Assembly (NCBI GenBank): GCA_046330255.1
Contig: JAXLTC010000003.1
Span: 1 to 64,000 of the forward strand
From: JBBSBL01 sp046330255
Lineage (GTDB): Bacteria > Actinomycetota > Thermoleophilia > Solirubrobacterales > Solirubrobacteraceae
Length of the DNA: 64,000 nucleotides
Reading direction: 5' to 3'
Part shown: one piece after another, positions 8,338 to 20,214 of the stretch
Numbering within the stretch: the stretch's first letter is position 1
How the letters are laid out: every line of letters begins with the position of its first letter
The notes under the pieces: generated by a model
The model's input: the letters and a program-made list of their open reading frames with translations, nothing else
Told to the model about the DNA's origin: nothing
The model's database searches: none
Position numbers and translations under genes: made by a program

Positions 8338-9546
8338 ATGGCTTCCGCCGCTTCGAAGCCGCCCGGATCTCCCGCCGAGGCGGCCGCCTGGCTTGCCCGC
8401 GACGCGGTCGACTGCCTTCCCGCGGGCGCGCTGGAAACTCGACTGGCGACGGCCGCGAGCGAGGGCCGCCCGCTGCGCGTCAAGCTCGGCGTGGACCCGA
8501 CGGCTCCGGACATCCACCTCGGCCACACGGTCGTGCTGCGCAAGCTGCGCGAGTTCCAGGATCTCGGCCACGTCGTGGTGCTGATCGTCGGCGACTACAC
8601 GGCGCGCGTCGGGGACCCGAGCGGGCGCTCGCAGACCCGCCCGGTGCTCTCGGGGGAGGAGATCGACCGCAACGCGACCACGTTCCAGGAGCAGGCGCTG
8701 AGCGTGCTGCGCCCCGACCGCCTCGAGGTGCGCCGCAACGGGGAGTGGCTGGGAATGCCGATGGAGGCGCTGTTCGGCCTCGCCCGGACGGCCACGGTGG
8801 CGCAGATCCTCGAGCGCGACGACTTCGCGAAGCGGATCGCCGCCTCCGCGCCGATCTCGGTGCTCGAGCTGCTCTACCCGCTGCTCCAGGGCTACGACTC
8901 GGTCGCCGTGCACGCCGACGTGGAGCTCGGCGGAACCGACCAGAAGTTCAACCTGCTGCTCGGCCGCGACATCCAGCGGGCCTACGGGCAGCCGGAGCAG
9001 ATCGTCTTGACGATGCCGATCCTCCCCGGCACCGACGGCGAGCGGAAGATGGCCAAGTCGCTGGACAACTACGTCGGCGTCACCGAGCCGCCGGGGGAGA
9101 TGTACGCGAAGACCCTGAGCATCCCGGATGCGGCCCTGGGGACGTGGCACGCGCTGCTGCTCGGCGCGGCGGCTCCGACGGGCCTCGGCCCGCGCGACGC
9201 CAAGCGCGCGCTGGCTCGAGAGCTGGTCACGCGCTTCCACGGCACGCAGGCGGCGGCCGCCGCCGAGGCGCGCTTCGACCGCGTGCACGTCGACCACCGG
9301 CCGCCCGACGACGTGCCGGACGCGGAGTTCGCCGCCGACGGCGCCGAGGAGGTTCATGTCCCGGCGCTGCTCGCCACGGCGTTCGGCGTCTCGCGCGGCG
9401 AGGCGCGGCGCCTGATAGCCCAGGGCGGGGTCCGGGTCGGCGGCGACTCGCTCGGCGCCGACGAGCTCGATCTGCCGCGCGGGCGCGTGGACGGCGCGAT
9501 CGTCCAGCTCGGGCGGCGGCGCTTCGCGCGGGTCCGCCTCACCTGA
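8338..9546 (+). CDS. tyrS: Tyrosyl-tRNA synthetase
   Basis: This 402-residue class I synthetase charges tRNA-Tyr. The HIGH-type motif is HLGH at residues 60-63, followed by VVLIVGDYTARVGDPSGRS and VELGGTDQKFN. The KMSKS loop is KMAKS at about residue 237. The C-terminal ~60 residues form an S4 RNA-binding domain (GEARRLIAQGGVRV). ATG at 8338 is supported by the family N-terminus and a -10 box 8 nt upstream; the frame is open much further upstream, antisense to the PBP gene, but that part is not credible. The rRNA operon follows in the same direction. Confidence 0.95.
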   Translation: MASAASKPPGSPAEAAAWLARDAVDCLPAGALETRLATAASEGRPLRVKLGVDPTAPDIHLGHTVVLRKLREFQDLGHVVVLIVGDYTARVGDPSGRSQTRPVLSGEEIDRNATTFQEQALSVLRPDRLEVRRNGEWLGMPMEALFGLARTATVAQILERDDFAKRIAASAPISVLELLYPLLQGYDSVAVHADVELGGTDQKFNLLLGRDIQRAYGQPEQIVLTMPILPGTDGERKMAKSLDNYVGVTEPPGEMYAKTLSIPDAALGTWHALLLGAAAPTGLGPRDAKRALARELVTRFHGTQAAAAAEARFDRVHVDHRPPDDVPDAEFAADGAEEVHVPALLATAFGVSRGEARRLIAQGGVRVGGDSLGADELDLPRGRVDGAIVQLGRRRFARVRLT

Positions 9547-9576
9547 GGGCGCTCCCCGGGAACCGGCCCCGCTTGC

Positions 9577-9854
9577 TATCCTGCTCAGTCCGCTTCGAGG
9601 GCCCACGGGCTTTCGGGCGTGCGCTCGGCCGAGGAGACCCCTGGCCCGAGCGGCACGGCGGTCCTTGAAAACTCAACAGCATGCGCACCGACGAGCGGGA
9701 CCCTCCCGCTCGATCGAGTGTGTCCAGGTTCGACGCCGCTGCCTGCGCTTTGCGCCGGCGGCGGTGCCAGAATTACCCGTCCGGCGCCCGCCGGTCCCCT
9801 CTGTGTACGGGGCCCGGCCCAGTGCGGCGTCGCGACGCTCTTTGTGAGCAGTTC
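9577..9854 (+). promoter_or_regulatory. rRNA operon promoter and leader region
   Basis: The ~300-bp gap between tyrS and 16S holds the rRNA leader. A candidate -10, TATCCT, sits at 9577-9582 with TGC just before it (extended -10 style), which would give a leader of about 265 nt. A boxA-like stretch and the left arm of the 16S processing stem (9672-9685) follow. A GCGTCGCGACGC inverted repeat lies around 9829-9840. The exact transcription start is not determinable, and additional promoters are likely for an rRNA operon. No protein-coding gene is credible here. Confidence 0.5.
9672..9685 (+). other. Pre-16S processing stem, left arm
   Basis: CTCAACAGCATGCG is the exact reverse complement of 11537-11550, downstream of 16S, so the two can pair over 14 bp and loop out the 16S rRNA. 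This is the expected RNase III-type processing stem. The A-rich TTGAAAACTCAAC context also resembles the actinobacterial boxA/antitermination region. Confidence 0.8.
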
Positions 9855-11396
<1,542 letters not shown>

Positions 11397-11704
11397 CTAG
11401 GGAGCGCCTTCGGGCGCACCGCCGGTCGCAAGCGGCTCGGAGCTCGTCTCCGTCCGCCGGCGGCCGCGGCAACTAGAACGTCGACCGAACCTGGCGGGCG
11501 CCACGCCCGTGGCCCTTGGGCCGCGAGCGGGGGCGCCGCATGCTGTTGAGCTTTGAGGGACCGGCGCGACCGGCCCGATCGTGCCGGCGCTCTGCGCGCC
11601 GGCACGGCGACGCCGCCCGCGTTCGCCTCTCGGCGGACCTTGAGAACTGCACAGTAGCCAATGACACGGGTATCACCGGGTCGGATTCGTCCGACCCGAT
11701 CACC
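11397..11704 (+). other. 16S-23S internal transcribed spacer without tRNA genes
   Basis: The spacer is about 308 nt. I see no tRNA-Ile or tRNA-Ala cloverleaf and no T-loop GGTTCGA(A/T)TCC pattern. It contains the right arm of the 16S processing stem (11537-11550), the left arm of the 23S stem (11632-11659), a GC hairpin near 11580-11603 and a hairpin with arms CGGGTCGGA/TCCGACCCG just before 23S. Confidence 0.85.
11632..11659 (+). other. Pre-23S processing stem, left arm
   Basis: Positions 11632-11659 pair with 14729-14756 downstream of 23S. Of 28 positions, 25 are Watson-Crick, 2 are G-U and 1 is a mismatch. This is the stem expected to be cut by RNase III to release 23S rRNA. Its core GAGAACTGCACAG is the type of boxA-flanking sequence common in actinobacterial spacers. 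Confidence 0.8.
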
Positions 11705-14706
<3,002 letters not shown>

Positions 14707-14778
14707 ATAACTTCGATACCCCATCTGCGGCTGCTGTGCAGTTCTGAGGGTCCGCCCGGTGGCGGGTCCCGACCGGTT

Positions 14779-14895
14779 TCCGGTGGCCTTGGCGAGGGGG
14801 AAACACCTCTTCCCATTCCGAACAGAGCAGTTAAGCCCCTCAGCGCCGATGGTACTTGGCCCTCGCAGGCCTGGGAGAGTAGGACGCCGCCGGTT
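14779..14895 (+). rRNA. rrf: 5S ribosomal RNA
   Basis: About 117 nt. The terminal helix is CCGGTGGC (14780-14787) paired with GCCGCCGG (14886-14893). The inner part has CACCTCTTCCCATTCCGAACAGAG, AGTTAAGCCCC and the GCGCCGATGGTACT loop E region, all diagnostic of bacterial 5S rRNA. It lies ~70 nt after 23S and closes the operon. Confidence 0.95.
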
Positions 14896-14903
14896 CTTCA
14901 GTA

Positions 14904-14929
14904 GCGGGCCGCCCACGTGGGCGGCCCGC
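14904..14929 (+). terminator. rRNA operon terminator hairpin
   Basis: A perfect 26-bp palindrome (13-bp arms, GCGGGCCGCCCAC and its complement) begins 8 nt after 5S. It has no T-tract, so it would be an unusual GC-rich terminator of the type suggested for high-GC actinobacteria. Its position after 5S is the main support. Confidence 0.7.
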
Positions 14930-15027
14930 CGTCGTTGAGGAGCCGCTTGCTCGCCCGGTCCCGGTGCTTGCCGGGGCCCGGCCTCGCGGCGGCGCCGGCC
15001 GGGTTTGTGCGCGTCAGGGGGCGGAAG

Positions 15028-15033
15028 TAGCCT
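15028..15033 (+). promoter_or_regulatory. Leaderless-type -10 box for the DUF389 gene
   Basis: TAGCCT ends 6 nt before the GTG at 15040, so transcription would start essentially at the start codon. Confidence 0.5.
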
Positions 15034-15039
15034 GGACGC

Positions 15040-16134
15040 GTGCTGCATCTGCGGATCCTGGCGCCGGCGGACCGGGCCGAGCGCGCGCTCGAGCTGCTCG
15101 ACGGCACTCCGTCGGTGTGCAACATCGTCGTGCTTCCCGGGGCGGCGCACCGGCCTCAGGGGGACGTGATCCTGTGCGACGTCGCGCGCGAGGACGTCAG
15201 CGTGATCATCTCGGACCTGCGCGAGCTCGACATCCCGACGGAGGGATCGATCGCCATCGAGGCCGTCGACACTGAGATCTCGGACGCGGCCCAGGCCGCG
15301 GAGGGCGCGGCTCACGGATCGGCCGCGGACGGGGTGGTGTGGGAGGAGGTCGAGGCGCGAACGTCCGAGGAGGCGGAGCTCTCGCTCACTTTCCTGGCGT
15401 TTATGGGGCTGGCCGCGATCATCGCGTCGGTCGGGATCTTCCTGAACACGCCGATCCTGATCGTCGGCGCCATGGTGGTCGGCCCGGAGTTCGGGCCGAT
15501 CGCGGGGCTCTGCGTCGCGATCGTGCAGCGGCGCCGGGAGCTGGCCGTCCGCTCGCTGATCCCGCTGGTCATCGGCTTCCCGTTCGCGATCACCGCGGCC
15601 TGGCTCGCGACCCTCGCCTTCAAGGCGACGTCGCTCACGCCCGAGCAGTTCACCTCGGCCGACCACCAGCTGTCGAACGTGATCGCGAGTCCCGACTGGT
15701 TCGCCTTCATCGTGGCGTTCTGCGCGGGGATGGCCGGCGTGCTCTCGCTGACCTCCGCGAAGTCGGGCGCGCTGATCGGGGTCCTGATCTCCGTCACCAC
15801 GATCCCGGCGGCCGCGAACGTCGGCGTGGCCTTCGCCTACCAGGACTGGCCGGCCTGGCGCGGCTCGCAGGAGCAGCTGCTGGTCAACCTCGGCGCGATC
15901 CTGCTGGCCGGCGTGCTCACGCTCAGCGTGCAGCGCTGGGCCTACCGGCGAAGGCGTGTTCGCCATCTGCGCGACCCGGTCAGGCGCACGGCGGGGCTGC
16001 CGGTGGGCCGCAGCCGCCACCCCCGGCACGGCGCGAAGCGCCACGGCGCCCCGGGCGGCTCTTCCGGCGGCGTTCCGGGCGGCTCTTCCGACGGCGCGCG
16101 GACGGGCCTGGAGACCGAGCGCCGCCGGGCCTGA
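15040..16134 (+). CDS. DUF389 family membrane protein
   Basis: The 364-residue product matches the DUF389 (TIGR00341-like) family. A soluble ~105-residue N-terminal domain is followed by five or six hydrophobic segments from about residue 115, with the conserved GAMVVGPEFGPIAGL stretch at ~143 and SLTSAKSGALIGVLISVTTIPAAANVGVA. The function of the family is not established; a transport or channel role is often guessed. The last ~55 residues are a hydrophilic Arg/Gly/Ser tail encoded partly by a 24-bp near-duplication (around 16048-16095). The GTG start is fixed by the TAGCCT box 6 nt upstream. It stands alone after the rRNA operon. Confidence 0.85.
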   Translation: MLHLRILAPADRAERALELLDGTPSVCNIVVLPGAAHRPQGDVILCDVAREDVSVIISDLRELDIPTEGSIAIEAVDTEISDAAQAAEGAAHGSAADGVVWEEVEARTSEEAELSLTFLAFMGLAAIIASVGIFLNTPILIVGAMVVGPEFGPIAGLCVAIVQRRRELAVRSLIPLVIGFPFAITAAWLATLAFKATSLTPEQFTSADHQLSNVIASPDWFAFIVAFCAGMAGVLSLTSAKSGALIGVLISVTTIPAAANVGVAFAYQDWPAWRGSQEQLLVNLGAILLAGVLTLSVQRWAYRRRRVRHLRDPVRRTAGLPVGRSRHPRHGAKRHGAPGGSSGGVPGGSSDGARTGLETERRRA

Positions 16135-16155
16135 CGGGCTCGTGCCCGGCCTCGC

Positions 16156-16452
16156 TCAGCGCGAGGTGGCAGGGGAGCGGGCGCCGGGCGCGGCACGACC
16201 CGAGGCGGCGCGCGGCCCCGCGGGCGTCCGGGCGGCGCCGACGGGGGAGAGGCACGGCTGGGGGCGTGCCGCGACCGTGCCGGCGCGGCGCGGCCGGCGC
16301 CGGGCGAGCGGGCGGCGGTGCGGATGGGGCGCGGGCGGCGGGACCGGGTCCCCGAGCACGTCGTCGAGCAGGCCGCCTGGCCCCGTGACCCGTTCCGCGA
16401 CATGGCGGAGCGCGGCGAGCGCGCGACCGGTGCGTGAGGCGGCGGGGAACAT
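16156..16452 (-). CDS. Possible small Pro/Arg-rich hypothetical protein
   Basis: A 98-codon frame lies in an otherwise empty ~480-bp gap. I do not recognise the product, which starts MFPAASRTGRALAALRHVAE and becomes Pro/Arg-rich. Support comes from a TACCTT box (16461-16466, minus strand) ending 8 nt before the ATG, the same arrangement as many real genes here, and from strong G/C third-position bias. Against it, the composition is low-complexity and overlapping frames exist on the opposite strand. Without a homologue it stays tentative. Confidence 0.35.
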   Translation of the reverse strand: MFPAASRTGRALAALRHVAERVTGPGGLLDDVLGDPVPPPAPHPHRRPLARRRPRRAGTVAARPQPCLSPVGAARTPAGPRAASGRAAPGARSPATSR

Positions 16453-16460
16453 GTGTTCGC

Positions 16461-16466
16461 AAGGTA
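16461..16466 (-). promoter_or_regulatory. Leaderless-type -10 box for the small minus-strand gene
   Basis: On the minus strand TACCTT is followed by 8 nt (GCGAACAC) and an ATG at 16452. The pattern matches the promoters of tyrS, hisF and others. Confidence 0.4.
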
Positions 16467-16618
16467 GGGCGAGGGGCGGACGGAGCCGGGCGAGCCCGGG
16501 CGGGCCGCCTGCGCGCGCCAGGAAATCCCTGCAAACAGCCGCATACGCGGGTTGGGCGGTTGCAAGCGATGTTGCATCCGCTGGGCGCGCCGGCGCCGCG
16601 ATCCGCTATCAAGCGGCC

Positions 16619-17026
16619 ATGTCCGAGCGCTTCGTCCACCGGCTGCGCGTCCGCTACGGAGAGTGCGACCCGCAGGGCATCGTGTTCAACGCCCACTACC
16701 TCGCCTACATCGACCTGGCGATGACGGAGCTGTGGCGCGCGCGCTGCGGCGGATACCAGGAGATGGTGGCGTCCGGCGTCGACATGGTCGTCGCCGAGGT
16801 CACGCTGCGCTTCAGGGCGCCCGCCACCTTCGACGACGAGCTCGCCCTCGAGGTCTCGGTGGCGCGCCTGGGGACGACGAGCCTGGTCACCTCGCACGCG
16901 GTGCGCCGCGAGGGCGAGCTCTGCGCGGAGGGCGAGATGCGCCACGTGTTCGTGGATCTTCGCGGCCGCCGGGCGACGCCCATCCCCGGCGCCGTTCGCG
17001 AGGCGCTCGCGCCGCTCTCTGCCTGA
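16619..17026 (+). CDS. Acyl-CoA thioesterase, 4-hydroxybenzoyl-CoA/YbgC type
   Basis: This 135-residue single hot-dog-fold protein hydrolyses acyl-CoA thioesters. The N-terminal motif RVRYGECDPQGIVFNAHYL carries the catalytic Asp (in ECDPQG) and is typical of the 4HBT/YbgC group. The rest follows the family pattern (ATFDDELAL, GEMRHVFVD). The substrate cannot be set: there are no Tol-Pal or benzoate genes nearby. ATG at 16619 is preceded by TATCAA ending 6 nt upstream, a weak match to the local -10 pattern. It converges on the IDH-like gene, with a 72-bp gap. Confidence 0.88.
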   Translation: MSERFVHRLRVRYGECDPQGIVFNAHYLAYIDLAMTELWRARCGGYQEMVASGVDMVVAEVTLRFRAPATFDDELALEVSVARLGTTSLVTSHAVRREGELCAEGEMRHVFVDLRGRRATPIPGAVREALAPLSA

Positions 17027-17098
17027 CCGTCCCCGCCCATGCCCGCCCCGGCGCCGTTCGCGGGCCGGGCGTCCCCGGCGTGCCGCCCGCCGGCCGGC

Positions 17099-18208
17099 TC
17101 AGACCCCGGGGCCGAGCGAGGCCCAGACCTCGAGCTTGGTGGTCACGCGCGAGACGACCTCGGCCACGACGCCGGACGTTGTCGCGCCGCCGCCGAGGTC
17201 CGGCGTGCGGACGCCGGACGCGGTCGCCTCGAGCATCGCCTCGTAGATCGCGCGCGCGGCCCGCTCGGCACCGGCATGGCCGCCCTCGCCGGCGTAGTGC
17301 AGCACCGCGCCGCACGCGAGCAGCATCGCCATCGGGTTGGCCAGGTCCTTGCCCTCCAGCGCGGGGGCGGTCCCGTGCGGCGCCTCGGCCATCGCGACAC
17401 GCGTTCCGAGGTCATCGTCGAGGGCGAGCAGCACCGACTCGGCCCCCGCGATCGAGCCGAACATCGGCAACACGAGGTCCGAGAGGCAGTCGCCGTCGCG
17501 GTTCAGCGCGGGGATCACCAGCGGGGTGTCCGCGGCGCCCGTCATCAGCCCTGCGTAGGTCGCGTCGATCAGGACGGGCTGGTAGGGCACCTCCGGGTGG
17601 CGGGCGGCCGCCGCGTCCAGCTCCTCCTTGAGCATGCCCTCGTAGACGGGGGAGACCGTCCATTTGGGGCCGCCGTAGACGCGGGCCCCCATCCGCTGCG
17701 CCGTGCGGAACGCGTACTCCGCGGTCGCCCGGCAGGTCGAGCGGGTCACGCGCTCGGTCCGGAACGCCACCTCGCCGCCGGACCCGGCCTCGCCCTCGCG
17801 CCACTGCTCGGCCCCGTACGCGTCCTCGACGGCCATCCTCACGACCGAGATCGGGAAGTGGACGCCGGCCACCGTCGTGACGCCCGGCAGCCGCCTCCCC
17901 GTGCGGATGATCACCTTGCCGTCGATCTGCTCCCGCAGCATGCGGTTCGGCGAGCCGACGTCGCCGGCGCCCTCCGGCGTGATCGTGGCCGCCTTGATCC
18001 CGTAGCCGCACTCGCGCATCGCGGCAGCGGCCTCGCCGACGACGCGGTTGGCGGTCGCGCGCCTGCTCGAGAGCGAGAGGTCGAAGCGCCGCAGCTCCAG
18101 CGGGATGCCGAGCACCGCCGGGTCGAGCACGCCGAGCGCCGCGTCGAGCAGCTCCTGGCCGGTCTGGTCCCCCTCGAGGACCGCGATCCGCAGCGGCTCG
18201 GGCGCCAT
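17099..18208 (-). CDS. Isocitrate/isopropylmalate dehydrogenase family protein
   Basis: This 369-residue beta-decarboxylating dehydrogenase has GDQTGQELL at the N-terminus, a TPEGAGDVGSPNRMLRE substrate loop (Ser, Asn, Arg positions kept), RATAEYAFRTAQRMG, the catalytic-lysine region GPKWTVSPVYEGM, NRDGDCLSDL for metal binding, and EAPHGTAPALEGKDLANP for the nucleotide. The motifs differ enough from classical Icd and LeuB that the substrate is uncertain; the left edge of the window already carries LeuB. It follows the HD gene by 5 bp and is surely co-transcribed with it. NADP isocitrate dehydrogenase is the likeliest role. Confidence 0.75.
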   Translation of the reverse strand: MAPEPLRIAVLEGDQTGQELLDAALGVLDPAVLGIPLELRRFDLSLSSRRATANRVVGEAAAAMRECGYGIKAATITPEGAGDVGSPNRMLREQIDGKVIIRTGRRLPGVTTVAGVHFPISVVRMAVEDAYGAEQWREGEAGSGGEVAFRTERVTRSTCRATAEYAFRTAQRMGARVYGGPKWTVSPVYEGMLKEELDAAAARHPEVPYQPVLIDATYAGLMTGAADTPLVIPALNRDGDCLSDLVLPMFGSIAGAESVLLALDDDLGTRVAMAEAPHGTAPALEGKDLANPMAMLLACGAVLHYAGEGGHAGAERAARAIYEAMLEATASGVRTPDLGGGATTSGVVAEVVSRVTTKLEVWASLGPGV

Positions 18209-18213
18209 CGCGC

Positions 18214-18816
18214 CTATGCGGAGGCGGGACCGCCGGTGGAAGCGGAGGCACGCCGGCCGACGAGGTCGTGCTCGCACTCGGCCAGCGCCGCGATCGTGGT
18301 TGCGAGGTGCTCGTCGAAGTCGACGCCGAGCGCGTCGGCTCCCTGGTGCAGGGCATCGCGGTCGACGGCGGCCGCGAAGCTCGGCTGGCGCAGCTTCTTG
18401 CGCACCGAGCGCGGAGTCATGCCGTCCAGCCCGGACGGCCGCACGAAGGCAACCGCGAGGATGAACCCCGACAGCTCGTCGACCGCGTACAGCGTCCTCT
18501 CCATGGGGGTGTCGCGGGAGACGCCGAGGAAGTCGGCGTGCGAGGCGATCGCGCGCACCAGGTCGGGGCGCGCGTCCATCGCCTCCAGCGCCTCGATCGC
18601 CTTTCGCGGATGGCCCGTCTCGAGATCCGGGTAGCGCTCGTAGTCGAGATCGTGCAGCAGCCCGGTCACCGCCCACAGCTCCTCGTCCTCCCCGAAGCGC
18701 CGCGCGTAGGCGCGCATCGCCGCCTCCACGGCGAGCACATGCCGGCGCAGGGATTCCGACTCCGTCCACTCGGTGAAGAGGGACCAGGCCTCGTCCCGCG
18801 AAATCTCCCTCGGCAT
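18214..18816 (-). CDS. HD-domain hydrolase
   Basis: This 200-residue protein has the HD metal-phosphohydrolase arrangement: His26 in LRRHVLAVE, the HD pair in GLLHDLDYERYPD (55-56), His69 in TGHPRKAIE and a later His in ASHADFLG. It probably hydrolyses a nucleotide or phosphoester; the substrate is unknown. ATG at 18816 is fixed by TAGGGT (18824-18829) ending 7 nt upstream on the minus strand. It leads a two-gene unit with the IDH-like gene and is divergent from murA. Confidence 0.82.
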   Translation of the reverse strand: MPREISRDEAWSLFTEWTESESLRRHVLAVEAAMRAYARRFGEDEELWAVTGLLHDLDYERYPDLETGHPRKAIEALEAMDARPDLVRAIASHADFLGVSRDTPMERTLYAVDELSGFILAVAFVRPSGLDGMTPRSVRKKLRQPSFAAAVDRDALHQGADALGVDFDEHLATTIAALAECEHDLVGRRASASTGGPASA

Positions 18817-18823
18817 GGCTGTT

Positions 18824-18829
18824 ACCCTA
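18824..18829 (-). promoter_or_regulatory. Leaderless-type -10 box for the HD-domain gene
   Basis: TAGGGT on the minus strand ends 7 nt before the ATG at 18816. Confidence 0.5.
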
Positions 18830-18860
18830 GCCCAGCCCTCCGGGCGCCCCGCGCCCGGCG

Positions 18861-18866
18861 TAGCTC
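18861..18866 (+). promoter_or_regulatory. Possible -10 box for murA
   Basis: TAGCTC ends 8 nt before the murA ATG at 18875. The last base is C instead of T, so the match is imperfect, but the spacing is the same as at neighbouring genes. Confidence 0.35.
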
Positions 18867-18874
18867 CGCCGCTC

Positions 18875-20182
18875 ATGGAGAAGTTCGTCATCGACGGGGG
18901 CGCGCCCCTCTCCGGCACGGTGGTCCCCGCCGGGAACAAGAACGGCGCTCTCCCGATCCTCGCCGCCGCGCTCCTCACCGAGGAGCCCGTCGTCGTGCGC
19001 AACGTGCCGCGGATCGCCGACGTGGAGACGATGCTGCTCCTGCTCGAGGATCTCGGCGCGCGGGTCGACCGCCACGGCGGCGGGGAGGTCGAGATCTGCG
19101 CGGCGGACGTCGAGCGCACCGAGGTCGACCGCGGGCTCTCCGAGCGCATCCGCGCGTCGTTCCTGCTCGCCGGGCCGCTGCTGGCCCGCTTCGGGCGCGG
19201 GCTGATGCCGCCGCCGGGCGGGGACGTGATCGGGCGGCGGCGGCTGGACCCGCACCTCGACGCGTTCCGCGCGCTCGGCGCGGACGTGCGCCACGACCGG
19301 GACATCGAGCTCAGCGCGCCGGCGGGCGGCCTGCGCGCGTGCGACATCCTGATGGACGAGCCCTCGGTGATGGGCACCGAGAACGCGCTGCTCGCGGCGG
19401 CGCTGACGCCGGGTTGCACGACGATCCGCAACGCCGCCTCCGAGCCGCACGTCCAGGATCTCGCGCGCATGCTGGTGGCGATGGGGGCGCCGATCGACGG
19501 CATCGGGTCGAACGTGATGAGGATCCACGGCGCGTCGCCGCTCCGCGGTTGCGAGCACGCGATCGCGCCGGACCACATCGAGATCGGCTCGTTCATGGCG
19601 CTCGCGGGCGTCACCGGCGGTGAGCTGATCGTCAAGGACGTCGTGGCCGAGGACCTGCGCATGATCCGGATCGTGTTCCAGCGGATCGGCCTCGAGTCCG
19701 AGCTGCGCGGCTCCGACGTGCTGGTACCGGGTGGTCAGAAGCTCGTGATCCGCAACGACTGGGGCGGCCACCAGCCCAAGGTGGAGGACGGCCCGTGGCC
19801 GGCCTTCCCGGCCGACCTGACCAGCATCGCGCTGGCGCTCGCGACGCAGTCGGAGGGCTCGGTGCTGATCCACGAGAAGATGTTCGAGAACCGCCTGTTC
19901 TTCACCGACAAGCTCTCGCTGATGGGGGCGGCGATCACGATCTGCGACCCGCACCGCGCGCTCGTGGTCGGCCCCCGGCGCCTGCGCGGCGAGCGCGTCG
20001 AGTCGCCCGACATCCGCGCGGGAATGGCGATGCTGATCGCGGCGCTCTGCGCCGAGGGCCGGACCGAGATCGGCAACATCAGCCAGATCGATCGCGGCTA
20101 CGAGCGGATCGACGAGCGCCTGCGCGAGCTCGGCGCGCGCATCGAGCGGGTCGCCGACGCCCCCGCCCCGGCGCACGCGTAG
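18875..20182 (+). CDS. murA: UDP-N-acetylglucosamine 1-carboxyvinyltransferase, Asp variant
   Basis: This 435-residue EPSP-synthase-fold enzyme transfers enolpyruvate from PEP to UDP-GlcNAc, the first committed step of peptidoglycan synthesis. NKNGALPIL (21-29) holds the conserved Lys/Asn, and the catalytic loop reads PPGGDVIGRR, with Asp117 where most bacteria have the Cys alkylated by fosfomycin. Cys-to-Asp is the natural resistance variant known from mycobacteria and chlamydiae. ATG at 18875 matches the family start (MEKFVIDGG). An in-frame ATG at 18815 would overlap the divergent HD start. It is followed 32 bp later by hisZ. Confidence 0.93.
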   Translation: MEKFVIDGGAPLSGTVVPAGNKNGALPILAAALLTEEPVVVRNVPRIADVETMLLLLEDLGARVDRHGGGEVEICAADVERTEVDRGLSERIRASFLLAGPLLARFGRGLMPPPGGDVIGRRRLDPHLDAFRALGADVRHDRDIELSAPAGGLRACDILMDEPSVMGTENALLAAALTPGCTTIRNAASEPHVQDLARMLVAMGAPIDGIGSNVMRIHGASPLRGCEHAIAPDHIEIGSFMALAGVTGGELIVKDVVAEDLRMIRIVFQRIGLESELRGSDVLVPGGQKLVIRNDWGGHQPKVEDGPWPAFPADLTSIALALATQSEGSVLIHEKMFENRLFFTDKLSLMGAAITICDPHRALVVGPRRLRGERVESPDIRAGMAMLIAALCAEGRTEIGNISQIDRGYERIDERLRELGARIERVADAPAPAHA

Positions 20183-20200
20183 CGCGCGGGCGCCTCCCTC

Positions 20201-20206
20201 TACGCT
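20201..20206 (+). promoter_or_regulatory. Leaderless-type -10 box for the hisZ operon
   Basis: TACGCT ends 8 nt before the hisZ ATG at 20215, within the 32-bp gap after murA, so the histidine genes probably have their own promoter. Confidence 0.55.
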
Positions 20207-20214
20207 CCCGCGCC

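Noticed and set aside
17039..18634. 531-codon plus-strand frame opposite the IDH-like and HD genes
   Set aside because: It is antisense to two genes with clear motifs and a mapped promoter pattern, and has no recognisable domain.
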